A stretch of DNA of 64,000 nt from Bradyrhizobium sp. AZCC 1721 (lineage in GTDB: Bacteria; Pseudomonadota; Alphaproteobacteria; Rhizobiales; Xanthobacteraceae): positions 1,479,001 through 1,543,000 of the forward strand of contig NZ_JAZHSB010000001.1 of NCBI RefSeq assembly GCF_036924715.1, written 5' to 3'. The notes below the pieces were generated by a model. That model was not told the origin of the DNA and made no database searches. It was given only the letters and a program-made list of their open reading frames with translations. Of this stretch, positions 7,532 through 15,655 are shown piece by piece (the first letter of the stretch is position 1; each line of letters starts with the position of its first letter). The position numbers and the translations under genes were made by a program.

Positions 7532-9449
7532 GTGCGCCCCAAGGGCGCGAGCTACCAGTGAGGGAGGGTCTCACCCGGATAATTGTCGATTGGTCCGGAA
7601 GCTGGCAGGCGGCTCGGCCGGGTAACTGGCTGGGTCGGAGCCCTGCGACGAAGGCGGCCTTGGGCTGCTGAGCGATTCGATGGGCCGTAACAAAGTGAAG
7701 CCCGAGCAGGCCTCGAAAGTTCGAATGCGGATGCCGACCCTCCGGTCATTTGGGGAAGGCCGCACGCGTGGGGAAGTAATCGACACACGCACCCACGCGA
7801 TCCGCCGGGGTAGTGGGCACGGCACGTCGGAAGGGTGGTTCGCAGTTACAGGGGGAGACCCGTCGCGGACGAGGGTAGCGGCCTCAGCATCGCAATAGGC
7901 GGTGGTCACGGCGGGAGTCGGACGGGGCAATAGGAGCGTTGATGCCGGGAAATGCCGGTGGAGCAAAGGGCCCCGACTTCTGGTGCGCTTTTGAAGATGG
8001 TGAGGTGAAGGTGATTGGTGATGAGCCTGACAACGCCTGATAAGATCCGGAACCTTCAGAGAAAGCTCTACTGCAAGGCGAAGGCGGAGCCCACTTTCCG
8101 CTTCTATCTGCTCTACGACAAGATCTGTCGCGAGGACATCCTGCTCCACGCCTATCGTCTCGCTCGCGTCAATGCGGGTGCAGCGGGTGTAGATGGGATG
8201 ACGTTTTCTCGCATCGAGGAGCAGGGCCTGGAAGCATGGTTGGCGGGCTTGCGCGCGGAACTGGTCTCGAAGACGTACCGACCTGATCCGGTGCGGCGGG
8301 TGATGATCCCCAAAGCGAACGCGTCCGCTCGGCATTCCAACCATTCGTGATCGTGTGATTCAGACTGCCGCCAAGATCGTGATCGAACCCATCTTCGAGG
8401 CTGACTTCGAGGACAATGCCTACGGCTACCGGCCCGCTCGCGGGGCGGTGGACGCGGTCAAGGAAGTGCACCGGCATTTATGCCGGGGCTACGCTGACGT
8501 AGTTGATGCTGATTTGTCCAAGTTCTTCGATACGATCCCGCATTCCGAGCTGACAAAGTCAGTAGCCCGGCGTGTCGCGGATCGAAACGTCCTGCGCCTC
8601 ATCAAGATGTGGCTGAGGGCGCCGATCGAGGAACGGGACGCGGACGACACCCGGCACATGAGTGGTGGCAAGCGAAACACGCGCGGCACACCGCAAGGCG
8701 GCGTCGCAAGTCCATTGCTGGCCAACATCTACATGAACCGGTTCCTGAAGCATTGGCGTTTGACTGGCTGCGGCGACACGTTCCAGGCTCACGTCGTCTC
8801 CTATGCCGACGACTTCGTTATCCTCAGCCGCGGTCGCGCGGCGGAGGCCTTAGCGTGGACGAAGGCGGTGATGACCAAGCTCGGGTTGACGATCAACGAG
8901 GCGAAAACTTCGCTGAGAAGCGCCCGACAGGAACGCTTCGACTTCCTCGGCTACTCGTTCGGCGCCCATTGGTTTGAGGCGAACGGGAAGTGGTATCTGG
9001 GTGTAAGCCCGTCCAAGAAGAGTGTGCAACGGTTCAAGACAAGAGTCGGCGATCTGCTGGTGCCGAGCAACACCGATCCATGGCCGGAAGTACGTGACAA
9101 GCTGAACAGATCACTGCGCGGCTGGTCCAACTACTTTGGCTACGGCTCGCGGGGCAAGGCATACCGTAGCGTCGATCAATACGTCTTTGAACGATTGCGC
9201 AGGTTCCTCGCGCGAAGGCACAAGGTGCAAGGGCGCGGCAATCGCCGATTTACATTCGATGTCATTCATCGAGAACTCGGCGTTGTGTGCCTCCAACGCC
9301 TGCCCCGAGCGGCCCCGTCGTGTGCCTTGCGGTGAAGCCAGTCGGAAAGCCGGATGCCGGAAATCGGCTCGTCCGGTTTGATGAGCGGGGATGGGAAACG
9401 GGGCGATGGCCAAAGGCCCCCAAGCTACCGCGCCCATCCTCGACTCTAT
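7532..9449 (+). mobile_element. group II intron
   Basis: The 5' end gtgcgcc fits the GUGYG start of bacterial group II introns. A long structured leader precedes the reverse transcriptase frames. Domain V is recognisable at 9348-9379 (agccggatgccggaaatc, then the complementary arm), with the catalytic AGC triad at its start. Domain VI follows as a gggatggg/cccatcct stem, and the element would end with the usual AY at 9448-9449. Total length about 1.9 kb is normal. The 5' boundary is good; the 3' boundary rests on repeat homology and is accurate to a few bases. RNA parts look intact although the encoded protein is frameshifted. Confidence 0.75.
8021..9335 (+). pseudogene. ltrA: group II intron reverse transcriptase/maturase, frameshifted
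   Basis: The N-terminal part (8021 to about 8320) has the RT0-RT1 layout with GAAGVDGMTFSRIEE and ends in RRVMIPKAN. The frame then shifts, and LGIPTIRDRVIQTAA continues in another frame from about 8328 to 9335. Homologues read PKxNGGxRPLGIPT, so about 8 bases seem to be deleted at 8320. The second part carries the YADD catalytic motif (VVSYADDFVILS), the FLGYSF motif and the maturase X region (LRGWSNYFGYG). No intact protein can be made, so mobility would depend on a protein supplied from elsewhere. Confidence 0.85.
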
Positions 9450-9679
9450 CACAACGGAAGTCTCGTGGCCAAAAGGACTCGTTGACTCGGAGCAAACATT
9501 TAGCGGGGTTGAGCGCGCCACCGAATGGATCGCTGCCGATCGGCCTTGCGCCGAGAGCCAAGCAGGCAGACTCTCACGCTCGGCGTTCGGCTCACTCGGA
9601 AGATTGGGTAAAGTCACCGCCAACGACTATCGACCTTCCTCTGAGAGCATGAGTAACGGCAATCCGCAAGGAGGCGAAA
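9450..9679. other. 3' exon side of the intron, no gene
   Basis: Begins with the presumed continuation of dispersed-repeat copy 2 (cacaacggaagtctc). I see no credible gene; the promoter of the dehalogenase gene probably lies at the right end. Confidence 0.35.
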
Positions 9680-10453
9680 ATGTCGAGAGATCGTAGAGAG
9701 TTCATGAAACTCGCCGGTGCCACGGCGGCAGTGGTGGGCACGGCGACACCGGCCGCCGCCCAGATGAGCGGGCAGTTCAAGTCTATCAAGGCGTTGGCAT
9801 TTGATGCCTACGGCACACTGTTCGACGTCTTCTCAGTTACGGCGTTGTGCGAGCAGTTGTTCCCTGGCAAGGGCAACCAGCTGGCGCAAATCTGGCGGTT
9901 CAAGCAGTTGCAATACAGCCTAATGCGCAGCCTCATGGGCCGCCATCGCGACTTCTGGGGCCTGACCGAGGACGGGTTGGTCTGGGCGAGCAAGAATCTC
10001 CAGCTCGACCTGACGGCCGACAAGAAGAAACAGCTGATGGATGCTTATTTGAGCCTCGCGGCCTTCCCGGACGTGAAGCCGGGCCTCGATGCACTGAAGA
10101 AACAGGGGATCAAGCTTGCGATCCTGTCCAACGGTGAGCCCAGAATGCTCGAGGCGGCCGCGAAAAGCGCAGGCATCCGCGATCTGCTCGACGAAATCAT
10201 CAGCGTCGAGGAGGTGAAGATCTTCAAGGTCAGCCCGCGCGTCTACAACCTCGCGCCCGAGCGCATGAAGGTAAGCAACCCCGAACTCGGCTTCGTCTCG
10301 GCGAATAACTGGGACGCTGTCGCCGCCGCGTCGGCCGGACTGCGGACATTTTGGATTCAGCGCAGTACCGTCGAGGTTCCCGAGGAATTGGGATTCCAGG
10401 TTGATACAATCGTCAAGGCGATCACCGATCTAGCGCCGCTGCTGCGCGGCTGA
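9680..10453 (+). CDS. Tat-signal HAD-family haloacid dehalogenase, type II
   Basis: A strong caaggaggc site precedes the ATG. The N-terminus is a twin-arginine signal (RDRREFMKLAG then an Ala-rich stretch to AAAQ), unusual because most L-2-haloacid dehalogenases are cytoplasmic. The 257-residue precursor then shows the HAD motifs: FDAYGTLFD with nucleophile Asp42, AILSNGEP, Lys in EEVKIFKVSPRVY, and SANNWD. This matches type II haloacid dehalogenases, which hydrolyse L-2-haloacids to D-2-hydroxyacids. The export signal means the natural substrate could differ. Looks intact; no cotranscribed partner. Confidence 0.85.
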   Translation: MSRDRREFMKLAGATAAVVGTATPAAAQMSGQFKSIKALAFDAYGTLFDVFSVTALCEQLFPGKGNQLAQIWRFKQLQYSLMRSLMGRHRDFWGLTEDGLVWASKNLQLDLTADKKKQLMDAYLSLAAFPDVKPGLDALKKQGIKLAILSNGEPRMLEAAAKSAGIRDLLDEIISVEEVKIFKVSPRVYNLAPERMKVSNPELGFVSANNWDAVAAASAGLRTFWIQRSTVEVPEELGFQVDTIVKAITDLAPLLRG

Positions 10454-10609
10454 GCACTGGTAGGCCATCGCTCAAGAGGACTATAGGGCCCGTACTCAAC
10501 GAGCGGTTCTCGAGATCGGCCGTGCTAACGGAGAGTGCCGAATGCCCGGGTTTGGCCCAACCCGGACCCACGCCCCGCTATTGGGGGGGACAAGCGGACA
10601 TCAATTCTG

Positions 10610-10718
10610 CCTCATCTGACCGCCTCGGTCTGCTGGCATTCCCGTTCACCCCGCGAGCCTGATCCGGCTTGCCGGTGCAACCTTCCTGATCCTTGGCGTC
10701 GTCCTGATACGGACGTAG
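10610..10718 (+). pseudogene. C-terminal remnant of a DMT (YdcZ/DUF606-like) transporter
   Basis: Two frames joined by a shift near 10645 read DRLGLLAFPFTP and then HPASLIRLAGATFLIL, finishing GVVLIRT before a TAG at 10716-10718. This resembles the last transmembrane helix and tail of the small DMT-type YdcZ transporters. No upstream part of the gene is visible. Based on a short match recalled from memory, so tentative. Confidence 0.35.
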
Positions 10719-10816
10719 CCGCAGAAGTTGATGCGGCCGTAGTCTCTATGGCGTAACCTTGAAACGCCAGCGTCATCACACCAGCCAGCCAACGGCGCCT
10801 TGTGAGAGGTCCAGCG

Positions 10817-11680
10817 ATGCCCGCAGATCATGATACGCGCCCTATGGGTCGAACCGGCATCGATGTGCTGCCCTTGGGCATCGGCACGAACAAGTGGCGG
10901 CGTGCCGATCGTGGGGCCGTGTTGGAAATCTACAGGACCATTCATGATGCCGGCCCGTGCATGATCGACACGGCTGAGATCTATTTCTCGGAGCGCATCG
11001 TGGGTGACTGCCTGCGCGCCGGTCCCACCCGCGCGGTGATAGCATCAAAGTTTCTTCCCTTTCCGGGCCGAACCTCTCCGCGACGCCTGATAAGCGCGCT
11101 TGACGGTTCGCTCGCGCGCTTGGGCCTCAAGACAATCGATCTCTACTATGTCCATTATCCGCTGCCCTTCATCGACGTGGGAGTGTTCGCCGAAGGCCTC
11201 GTCGAAGCGGTGAAGTCCGGCAAGGCACGCGCGGTCGGCGTGGCAAATTTCAATGCGGACCAGATGCGCCGCATCGCCGATCACCTCGCAAGGGCAGGCG
11301 TTCCGCTCGCCGCCAATCAGGTCAACTACAGCCTGCTCCGACGAGCGGCGGAAACGAATGGCGTGCTCGAAGCCTGCCGTGAGCTCGATGTGGCACTGGT
11401 GGCGTATTTTCCCCTTGCGTCCGGCCGCCTCACGCAGCCGTCGGACAGCATGGGCACGAAAGCGCTGCTGACGTGTCTCGCCGATATTGCCCGCGCGCAC
11501 GACGCCAGCATCGGCCAGGTCGCCCTGAACTGGCTGTTGGCGCGCGACAGTCACGTGATTCCCATCCCCGGCGCGACCAAGCCTCATCACGCCAGGACCA
11601 ATCTCGATGCACTCGGTTGGCGCTTGGGTGAGACCGAATTCGACGCGATCGACCGAGCCTCAGCAAAGAGTGGAACATGA
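10817..11680 (+). CDS. aldo/keto reductase
   Basis: The ATG at 10817 has gagagg upstream; a GTG at 10802 is less likely. The 287-residue product has the aldo/keto reductase barrel pattern: MGRTGIDVLPLGIGTNKW, MIDTAEIYFSE with catalytic Asp and Tyr, VIASKF with Lys, DLYYVHYPLP with the His position, GVANFNADQM, NQVNYSLLRR and IPIPGATKPHH for NADPH binding. It likely reduces an aldehyde or ketone using NADPH; the substrate is unknown. Its stop overlaps the start of the next gene (ATGA), so they were once an operon. Confidence 0.85.
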   Translation: MPADHDTRPMGRTGIDVLPLGIGTNKWRRADRGAVLEIYRTIHDAGPCMIDTAEIYFSERIVGDCLRAGPTRAVIASKFLPFPGRTSPRRLISALDGSLARLGLKTIDLYYVHYPLPFIDVGVFAEGLVEAVKSGKARAVGVANFNADQMRRIADHLARAGVPLAANQVNYSLLRRAAETNGVLEACRELDVALVAYFPLASGRLTQPSDSMGTKALLTCLADIARAHDASIGQVALNWLLARDSHVIPIPGATKPHHARTNLDALGWRLGETEFDAIDRASAKSGT

Positions 11681-11850
11681 ATCCGGCGCACATCAAACCC
11701 CTCATCTCCATCTCTGACCTCGACAAGATCGACGTCCGCGTCGGGACCATTCTCGCTGTCGAGGACGTGGCACATTCGGAGAGGCTCGTACGGCTGCGTG
11801 TCGATTTCGGCGACCACGCGCGCTCGATTCTCGTCGGCATGAAAAAGTAG
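11677..11850 (+). pseudogene. truncated CsaA/YgjH-type tRNA-binding (OB-fold) protein
   Basis: Starts in an ATGA overlap with the aldo/keto reductase. It encodes 57 residues: ISDLDKIDVRVGTILAVEDV, then ERLVRLRVDFGD and ILVGMKK followed by TAG. These are the first half of the tRNA-binding domain found in CsaA and at the C-terminus of MetG; intact proteins are about 110 residues and continue after GMKK. The second half (including the ANLxPRKM-like region) is missing, so this is a 3'-truncated gene at the left edge of a mosaic region. Confidence 0.75.
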
Positions 11851-11914
11851 TGGCCATATCCAAAGGTGTAGATCGGCGTCTGGTTTGCCCCTTTGGCGTC
11901 CAATATTGACCCCA

Positions 11915-12670
11915 CTATGGATCGATTAACTGACTGAGGCCGCGTCCGAAAAAGATTGCCGCGACCGGGGTCAAGGTTGGACGCCGAAAGGCGTCAATGT
12001 TCGGAGCCGGAACGCAATCCAGCTTTGGGGCATCGCTTTCGCCTATCGTTTCCTTTTGCGCCTGGCGCTGCTTGATGCCAGCCTGACGGATTGGGGCGCC
12101 GCGCACCTCAGCATCGTACTTGCCAGCCTCGCTACCCCACGCGTGCCAGCCGTGGCGCGTCTCACGCGAGAAGATGTCGGCGCGCCGCCAACCCGGCGTG
12201 CGATCCGCGATCATCTGATAAAGCTCATCCGGCTTGCGGCTGTGCTGGCGCGCGATGCCGTCAAAGATCGATGGAAACGTGATCAGTGGCGGCTTTCCGA
12301 TGGTGCCGATCAGGACCTGCTCGTGCATTGATCGCGTCCAAAATCCGCAACCCATACGCAGCTTCCCGCGCCTCGTGACCTTGCGCCAGACGATGTTACT
12401 TTTATACCTGACACGCCACGCTTCAAGGCAGGCGAGCGCGTCCGGCAGCATAGGTATGGTGGCCCAACACATCACGATGGCGTCATCCTGGCAGAGATCG
12501 CGGACAGGAAGCGCCTTGATCGCGTCGAGCGGCATCACGGTGTAATGTGCCTGAGCCGACTTGCCTTGTCCGGCACGCGAGTAGGTTTGAAATTCCCACG
12601 GCGGATCAATCAGCACGAGCCGGAATGAACGCGGCAACAACGGCTCGAAAAGCCAGGGAGTGATCGACAC
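11915..12670 (-). CDS. MT-A70 family adenine methyltransferase
   Basis: A GTG start at 12670 with gaggtg upstream fits; the in-frame upstream residues come from a TOPRIM remnant. The 251-residue product opens with LVLIDPPWEFQTYS (DPPW is the MT-A70 catalytic motif IV), then AIVMCWATIPMLPDAL, GFWTRSMHEQVLIGTIG with the target-recognition turn, and SRKPDELYQMIADRTPG near the cofactor motif. The family methylates adenine N6 in DNA or RNA; phage and prophage genomes often carry orphan members. No restriction enzyme is nearby. The C-terminal 40 residues are low-complexity and may be an abnormal tail. Confidence 0.8.
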   Translation of the reverse strand: MSITPWLFEPLLPRSFRLVLIDPPWEFQTYSRAGQGKSAQAHYTVMPLDAIKALPVRDLCQDDAIVMCWATIPMLPDALACLEAWRVRYKSNIVWRKVTRRGKLRMGCGFWTRSMHEQVLIGTIGKPPLITFPSIFDGIARQHSRKPDELYQMIADRTPGWRRADIFSRETRHGWHAWGSEAGKYDAEVRGAPIRQAGIKQRQAQKETIGESDAPKLDCVPAPNIDAFRRPTLTPVAAIFFGRGLSQLIDP

Positions 12671-12678
12671 GGTACACC

Positions 12679-12870
12679 TCACGATCCTGCCCCAACGAAA
12701 TATCCACGCTGGCCACATCGCTCGGCCGAAGACCGGCAGCTCGCAATGCGAATGCTCCTGGCAACGCCTGTGAGCGCCTGTCCCGCCCTGGCAGCTTTAT
12801 TGCGCCCGGCTTGTCGTTTTCCGCAAGGTAAATGACATCGCGTTCCTTGAACACGGCCGCGATCTCTTGG
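12679..12870 (-). pseudogene. TOPRIM-domain remnant (phage primase/helicase type)
   Basis: Reading leftward, [17 protein letters not shown] matches the acidic TOPRIM motif (xxxDNDxPG), then in a shifted frame NKAARAGQALTGVARSIRI matches the following helix. At least one further shift leads into the methyltransferase. In related islands a TOPRIM protein often precedes an MT-A70 gene, so this is probably the decayed upstream partner. No catalytic product is expected. Confidence 0.5.
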
Positions 12871-12913
12871 GTCCAGACGGCGGCGACACCATGTTGCCGC
12901 GCATCGGCACCAA

Positions 12914-13006
12914 TTCGAGTTCATCGTCAATCTGAAGACGGCCAAGGCGCTCGGGATTGAACTGCCGCGGGCACTCCTCGCCATCGCCGACGAGGTGATC
13001 GAATGA
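12914..13006 (+). pseudogene. C-terminal fragment of an ABC substrate-binding protein (PF04392 type)
   Basis: One open stretch reads [20 protein letters not shown] and ends [10 protein letters not shown], then TGA. This is the highly conserved C-terminus of the ABC_sub_bind family, abundant in Bradyrhizobium. Nothing of the upstream 290 residues remains; it abuts the TOPRIM remnant. A larger decayed member of the same family lies at 52470-52890, which carries the part just upstream of this piece. Confidence 0.7.
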
Positions 13007-13065
13007 CCGCTTGTGGCCCAACTCGGACCTCCGGTGAGGTCCGCTATCAGGGGTACAGCGGACCT
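13003..13065 (+). repeat. dispersed intergenic repeat, related block
   Basis: Contains accgcttgtggcccaactcg and aggtccgctatcagggg. The first block recurs at 53675-53690 (accgcttgtggcccgttcga) and, degenerate, at 2809-2828. It seems to be the other half of the same repeat family. Confidence 0.45.
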
Positions 13066-13244
13066 CATCGCCTAATCTGCGGCGCAGGTTATGAGTACAG
13101 TCGACAGCCACAGCGCGTTAACTTTTGTTGTAGAGCGGGCTGCCCGCTGCTGCGATTTCAGCGGTGGCCCTTTGTGGGTGAAGGGCTGGTCTCCAGGGGC
13201 CTCAGCTTCGACGCCCCAAGCTGGGGCCCTTAGTGCTAGAGGGC

Positions 13245-13345
13245 AGCTGAAAGGCCCACACGGGGACGAGGGAGTTCTTCCCGTGCTGGCCTTACCACGG
13301 GAAGGGGCACTTGAAAGGCTCACACGGAAACGGGGGACGAGGGAG
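13245..13345. repeat. short tandem duplication at a gene 3' end
   Basis: The block tgaaaggcccacac...gacgagggagttcttcccgtg (about 13249-13287) is followed by a second copy, tgaaaggctcacac...gacgagggagttcttcccgtg (about 13312-13355). The right copy encodes the C-terminal coding region of the gene at 13292-13666 and the left copy lies just past its stop codon. The spacer contains an accacggg piece also repeated. Confidence 0.65.
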
Positions 13346-13666
13346 TTCTTCCCGTGGTTTCTTTATCACGGGAGGGCCTTTTGTTATGTCAACAGGCCCG
13401 CGCACGCATTGCCATTCCCTGCAAACGGCTGCTTGTTCACCTAACTGGGTGACGCACACACCAGCTTGCCTGGCGCATTTGGGAGCCCACCCGGCCGGGC
13501 ACGATGGAGCCTCGAACCAGGGTTTGCCGTCGAAAATACTGAGCGGGAAAACTGTCCAACACTCACGGAGAAGTTTGATAACCTGCGCCTGCGCTGATGA
13601 ACTAGTAAAACTCGTGCCAATCAGAATTAACAGCAGTGGTGCCGCCAGAACGGGAGCGAAATTCAT
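13292..13666 (-). CDS. secreted Cys-rich hypothetical protein
   Basis: An aaggagg site 5 bases before the ATG and a clear signal peptide (about residues 1-28, ending SSAQAQ) support the start. The 124-residue precursor has eight Cys after the signal in the mature part, many next to Trp or Pro (AGWAPKCARQAGVC, CREWQC, PFPCEPFKCPFPW). Disulfide bonding in the periplasm is plausible. I do not recognise the family. Its last codons are duplicated beyond the stop (see the tandem repeat), so the C-terminus may be recently altered. Confidence 0.65.
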   Translation of the reverse strand: MNFAPVLAAPLLLILIGTSFTSSSAQAQVIKLLRECWTVFPLSIFDGKPWFEAPSCPAGWAPKCARQAGVCVTQLGEQAAVCREWQCVRGPVDITKGPPVIKKPREELPRPPFPCEPFKCPFPW

Positions 13667-13809
13667 CGCGTCCTCCTTCTCTTTGCGGTCGCGGCTTCAC
13701 ACTACTACCTCAGCGATCAGAGAAAAGGCAGTACGACGGACATAGCTCGAGATTATCCAGCTCGGGTCGATTAGAATCATCAATGGTCCGGCCGCGGCCT
13801 GTCATTGGC

Positions 13810-13962
13810 TTAGCACCGGATATTCGAAGGCAACGACTTCTGGATCGTTTCCACGAACCAGGTTTCACCGGTGTCCTTGGCGGCGAACATCTTGATGTGT
13901 TGGCATCACCGACCCGCTTTGCTGGTATCATCAGCGGTGATGTAGCCGCTTGTAAAAGGTTG
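13810..13962 (-). pseudogene. decayed paralogue of the small protein at 18668-18784
   Basis: Reading leftward, DDTSKAGR, a shift, then HIKMFAAKDTGETWF and VETIQK parallel the pattern VYxDTSKxVGDxxHIKVFA found in the protein at 18668-18784 and in Bradyrhizobium relatives that continue with ETWxxxNDPEGVAFEY. Stops and shifts break the frame. It shows that the region holds two members of this small family, one degraded. Confidence 0.5.
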
Positions 13963-14053
13963 CTTCGCAATTACAGTGTGCATTGTGAATTGCGTGCGAT
14001 TGATTTTCGCATTCCTAGACTCTTCCAAATGCTATCGACTTCCTATTCCGTCG

Positions 14054-14233
14054 GTGAACGTCGATGACAACCTCGTCCAGTACGTGCTGGGCTACCAGAC
14101 GTCCGATCCAGCCAATGCGATGCTTCTTTTCGGATTGACAGCTATTCCGGCCGGCGCGCTCGTCACCACCTCCGTCGCGGCCGATGGCTCCGGCACGATC
14201 GACGACTGGACCATCGTGCTGGTCAAAAAGTAA
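14054..14233 (+). CDS. short hypothetical protein, possibly a C-terminal fragment
   Basis: From a GTG at 14054 about 59 residues are encoded (VDDNLVQYVLGYQTSDPAN, later FGLTAIPAGALVTTS and IDDWTIVLVKK). Third codon positions are strongly G/C over the whole stretch, which supports real coding history, while in-frame sequence upstream is not coding-like. No good ribosome site is present. It may be the 3' end of a longer, lost gene. Family not recognised. Confidence 0.4.
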   Translation: MNVDDNLVQYVLGYQTSDPANAMLLFGLTAIPAGALVTTSVAADGSGTIDDWTIVLVKK

Positions 14234-14253
14234 GCGCGCACGTCGTCGATTTC

Positions 14254-14364
14254 GATCCGATGCCAGATAGGCTGGGCAGGAACTTTCCCTCGCTCCCATT
14301 CGGGAATAAGCGTGCGGTCCGGGACAGTCTCGATATCTAAACAAATGATCTTGTCGTGTTCCAT
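14254..14364 (-). pseudogene. 5' fragment of a PolB-like 3'-5' exonuclease
   Basis: Begins MEHDKIICLDIETVPDR, continues with TLIPEWERGK and ends at PIWHRIEID. The DIET motif is exonuclease motif I of the predicted PolB-like 3'-5' exonuclease family, whose members are over 200 residues and continue from WHR with a second strand of the active site. Here the similarity stops after about 37 residues and the frame runs antisense through the opposing gene. A gene remnant, not a functional nuclease. Confidence 0.6.
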
Positions 14365-14526
14365 AGTTTTAGGCGGGGCTCTTTTTTGATGAGTGGACCT
14401 TGTTCACCGTCTTCATTCGAGGAGTGACTTACAAAGGACGCTGGTGAGATGATCAACCGGGAGGTCCTCATGACACGGATAGTATCCCTAACGAGCCTTA
14501 TGGCTTTGTTCTCAAGGGTGGGGATT

Positions 14527-15138
14527 ATGCAGTCGAGGCGTTTGATGGGAGTGGCTGTCATTGCTGCAACGTGCATGTGCTTTCATCCCTATGCGCACGC
14601 CTATTCACTCTGGTCTACAAGCGCTGTAGGCTGCGTACCAGTGAGCGCGTCAGGTCTTGTTGTCACCGCTGGTGCTGTTACCGCCACGGTTGGCAATACT
14701 GTCACGCTCTATTGCGGGGGGCCCACCTCGATAGGTCGTCCCGTTACCCATATCGAAATAAGCTATAAGGGCGGCGGGACCCCCGAACCTACGGAAGCCC
14801 GAGACACACAGGCGGCGGCGCGTCTGGATCAATTTTTCAGGGGGATTGCGACAGCTGAGTTCATCGAAGTATCGAAGGAAACAGGAGCTGAAACATCAAA
14901 GTGCGCAGTCCAGTCCAACGGTTCGTTTCAGATCGCGACCGATGCAGGGAAATGCAGCGAAACCGGATCGATACCGAATATTGATAAAAATTTCTACTAC
15001 GTGCGAATTATGGTGAAATCCGGCCTCTTCGCGGGACAAGACATGAGCGTCTACGCGTATCGCTTAGTTGGCAGCCGACGGTTTCTCCCTGAACGGCCGC
15101 CGCGATCTCATGGTCCTCTGCCTCCCGCGCGGCTATGA
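14527..15138 (+). CDS. secreted hypothetical protein
   Basis: I prefer the ATG at 14527 (MQSRRLMGVAVIAATC) because a ggtgggg run precedes it and a typical signal peptide follows, cleaved near AHAYS; an in-frame ATG at 14449 would add 26 residues. The mature part has paired Cys and many strands (GAVTATVGNTVTLYCGG; FYYVRIMVKSG), suggesting a periplasmic or exported beta-domain. No family recognised. The last 20 residues are Pro/Arg-rich and may lie past the original end. Confidence 0.55.
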   Translation: MQSRRLMGVAVIAATCMCFHPYAHAYSLWSTSAVGCVPVSASGLVVTAGAVTATVGNTVTLYCGGPTSIGRPVTHIEISYKGGGTPEPTEARDTQAAARLDQFFRGIATAEFIEVSKETGAETSKCAVQSNGSFQIATDAGKCSETGSIPNIDKNFYYVRIMVKSGLFAGQDMSVYAYRLVGSRRFLPERPPRSHGPLPPARL

Positions 15139-15392
15139 GATCGGCACGCGCGGCAGCCTACATCGCGAAGGCTTTGTAGATCGGGAACCACCATCGTTCG
15201 GAGTCGAAAGCGCGATTCCCGTTGGCAATGCCATACGCGCGGATTGAAACAAACAGAATACAAGCGTGATGGCAGCCAGCAAGCCAAAACCATCAAGCTG
15301 CCCTTGAATGTCGGGCCTAAACAGAGTGTCGCAACTTGAGAAGTGCTGCACGCCAGAAGCTTTTCGGCTTCTGAAAATCAGAAATGACAATT
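15136..15392 (-). pseudogene. possible decayed small membrane protein gene
   Basis: On the reverse strand, DGFGLLAAITLVF and then, after a one-base shift, SIRAYGIANGNRAF followed by RWWFPIYKAFAM read like a 40-45 residue membrane protein. The join needs a frameshift, and I have only the sequence pattern for support. Confidence 0.3.
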
Positions 15393-15422
15393 GACTTGTC
15401 GGGCAAATCAGTTGTTTATAGG

Positions 15423-15450
15423 GAGCCTGCTGATTTTCAGGAGGCTTCTT
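15423..15450 (+). terminator. terminator-like hairpin
   Basis: The stem agcct-g-ctga around a ttt loop pairs with tcag-g-aggct, then tcttt follows. It could end rightward transcription of the gene at 14527-15138, nearly 300 bases upstream. It also contains the aggagg ribosome site of the small frame at 15452, so it may instead be a regulatory structure. Confidence 0.4.
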
Positions 15451-15451
15451 T

Positions 15452-15655
15452 ATGTCCGATCAATCTTCCGAGCTTATAGAGATCTCGAAGCTCAACGGCG
15501 ATTTCAGAAGAAATTACGGCAGGCTGATCGGCGCTTATCTCTATCTGCGATCTGTCAGCGCCGCGCGCGGCCGTTCCTTGTTTTGGGCCGGTCTCGCTTC
15601 CTTCGTTTGTTCTTTAGCGTTGGCTTGGTTGGCGCGACGTGGTTGGCCAATATGA
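15452..15655 (+). CDS. possible small protein overlapping the recombinase 3' end
   Basis: A strong aggagg site lies 8 bases before the ATG. The first 35 residues (MSDQSSELIEISKLNGDFRR and on) look like a real amphipathic protein, while the last 32 are antisense to the recombinase C-terminus and contain a hydrophobic stretch. The element carrying the recombinase may have cut this gene. Tentative. Confidence 0.3.
   Translation: MSDQSSELIEISKLNGDFRRNYGRLIGAYLYLRSVSAARGRSLFWAGLASFVCSLALAWLARRGWPI

Noticed and set aside
12797..13111. Reverse-strand frame giving a protein with [18 protein letters not shown]
   Set aside because: It is antisense to the conserved ABC substrate-binding C-terminus and the dispersed repeat; not a gene, although similar frames are often annotated in Bradyrhizobium.
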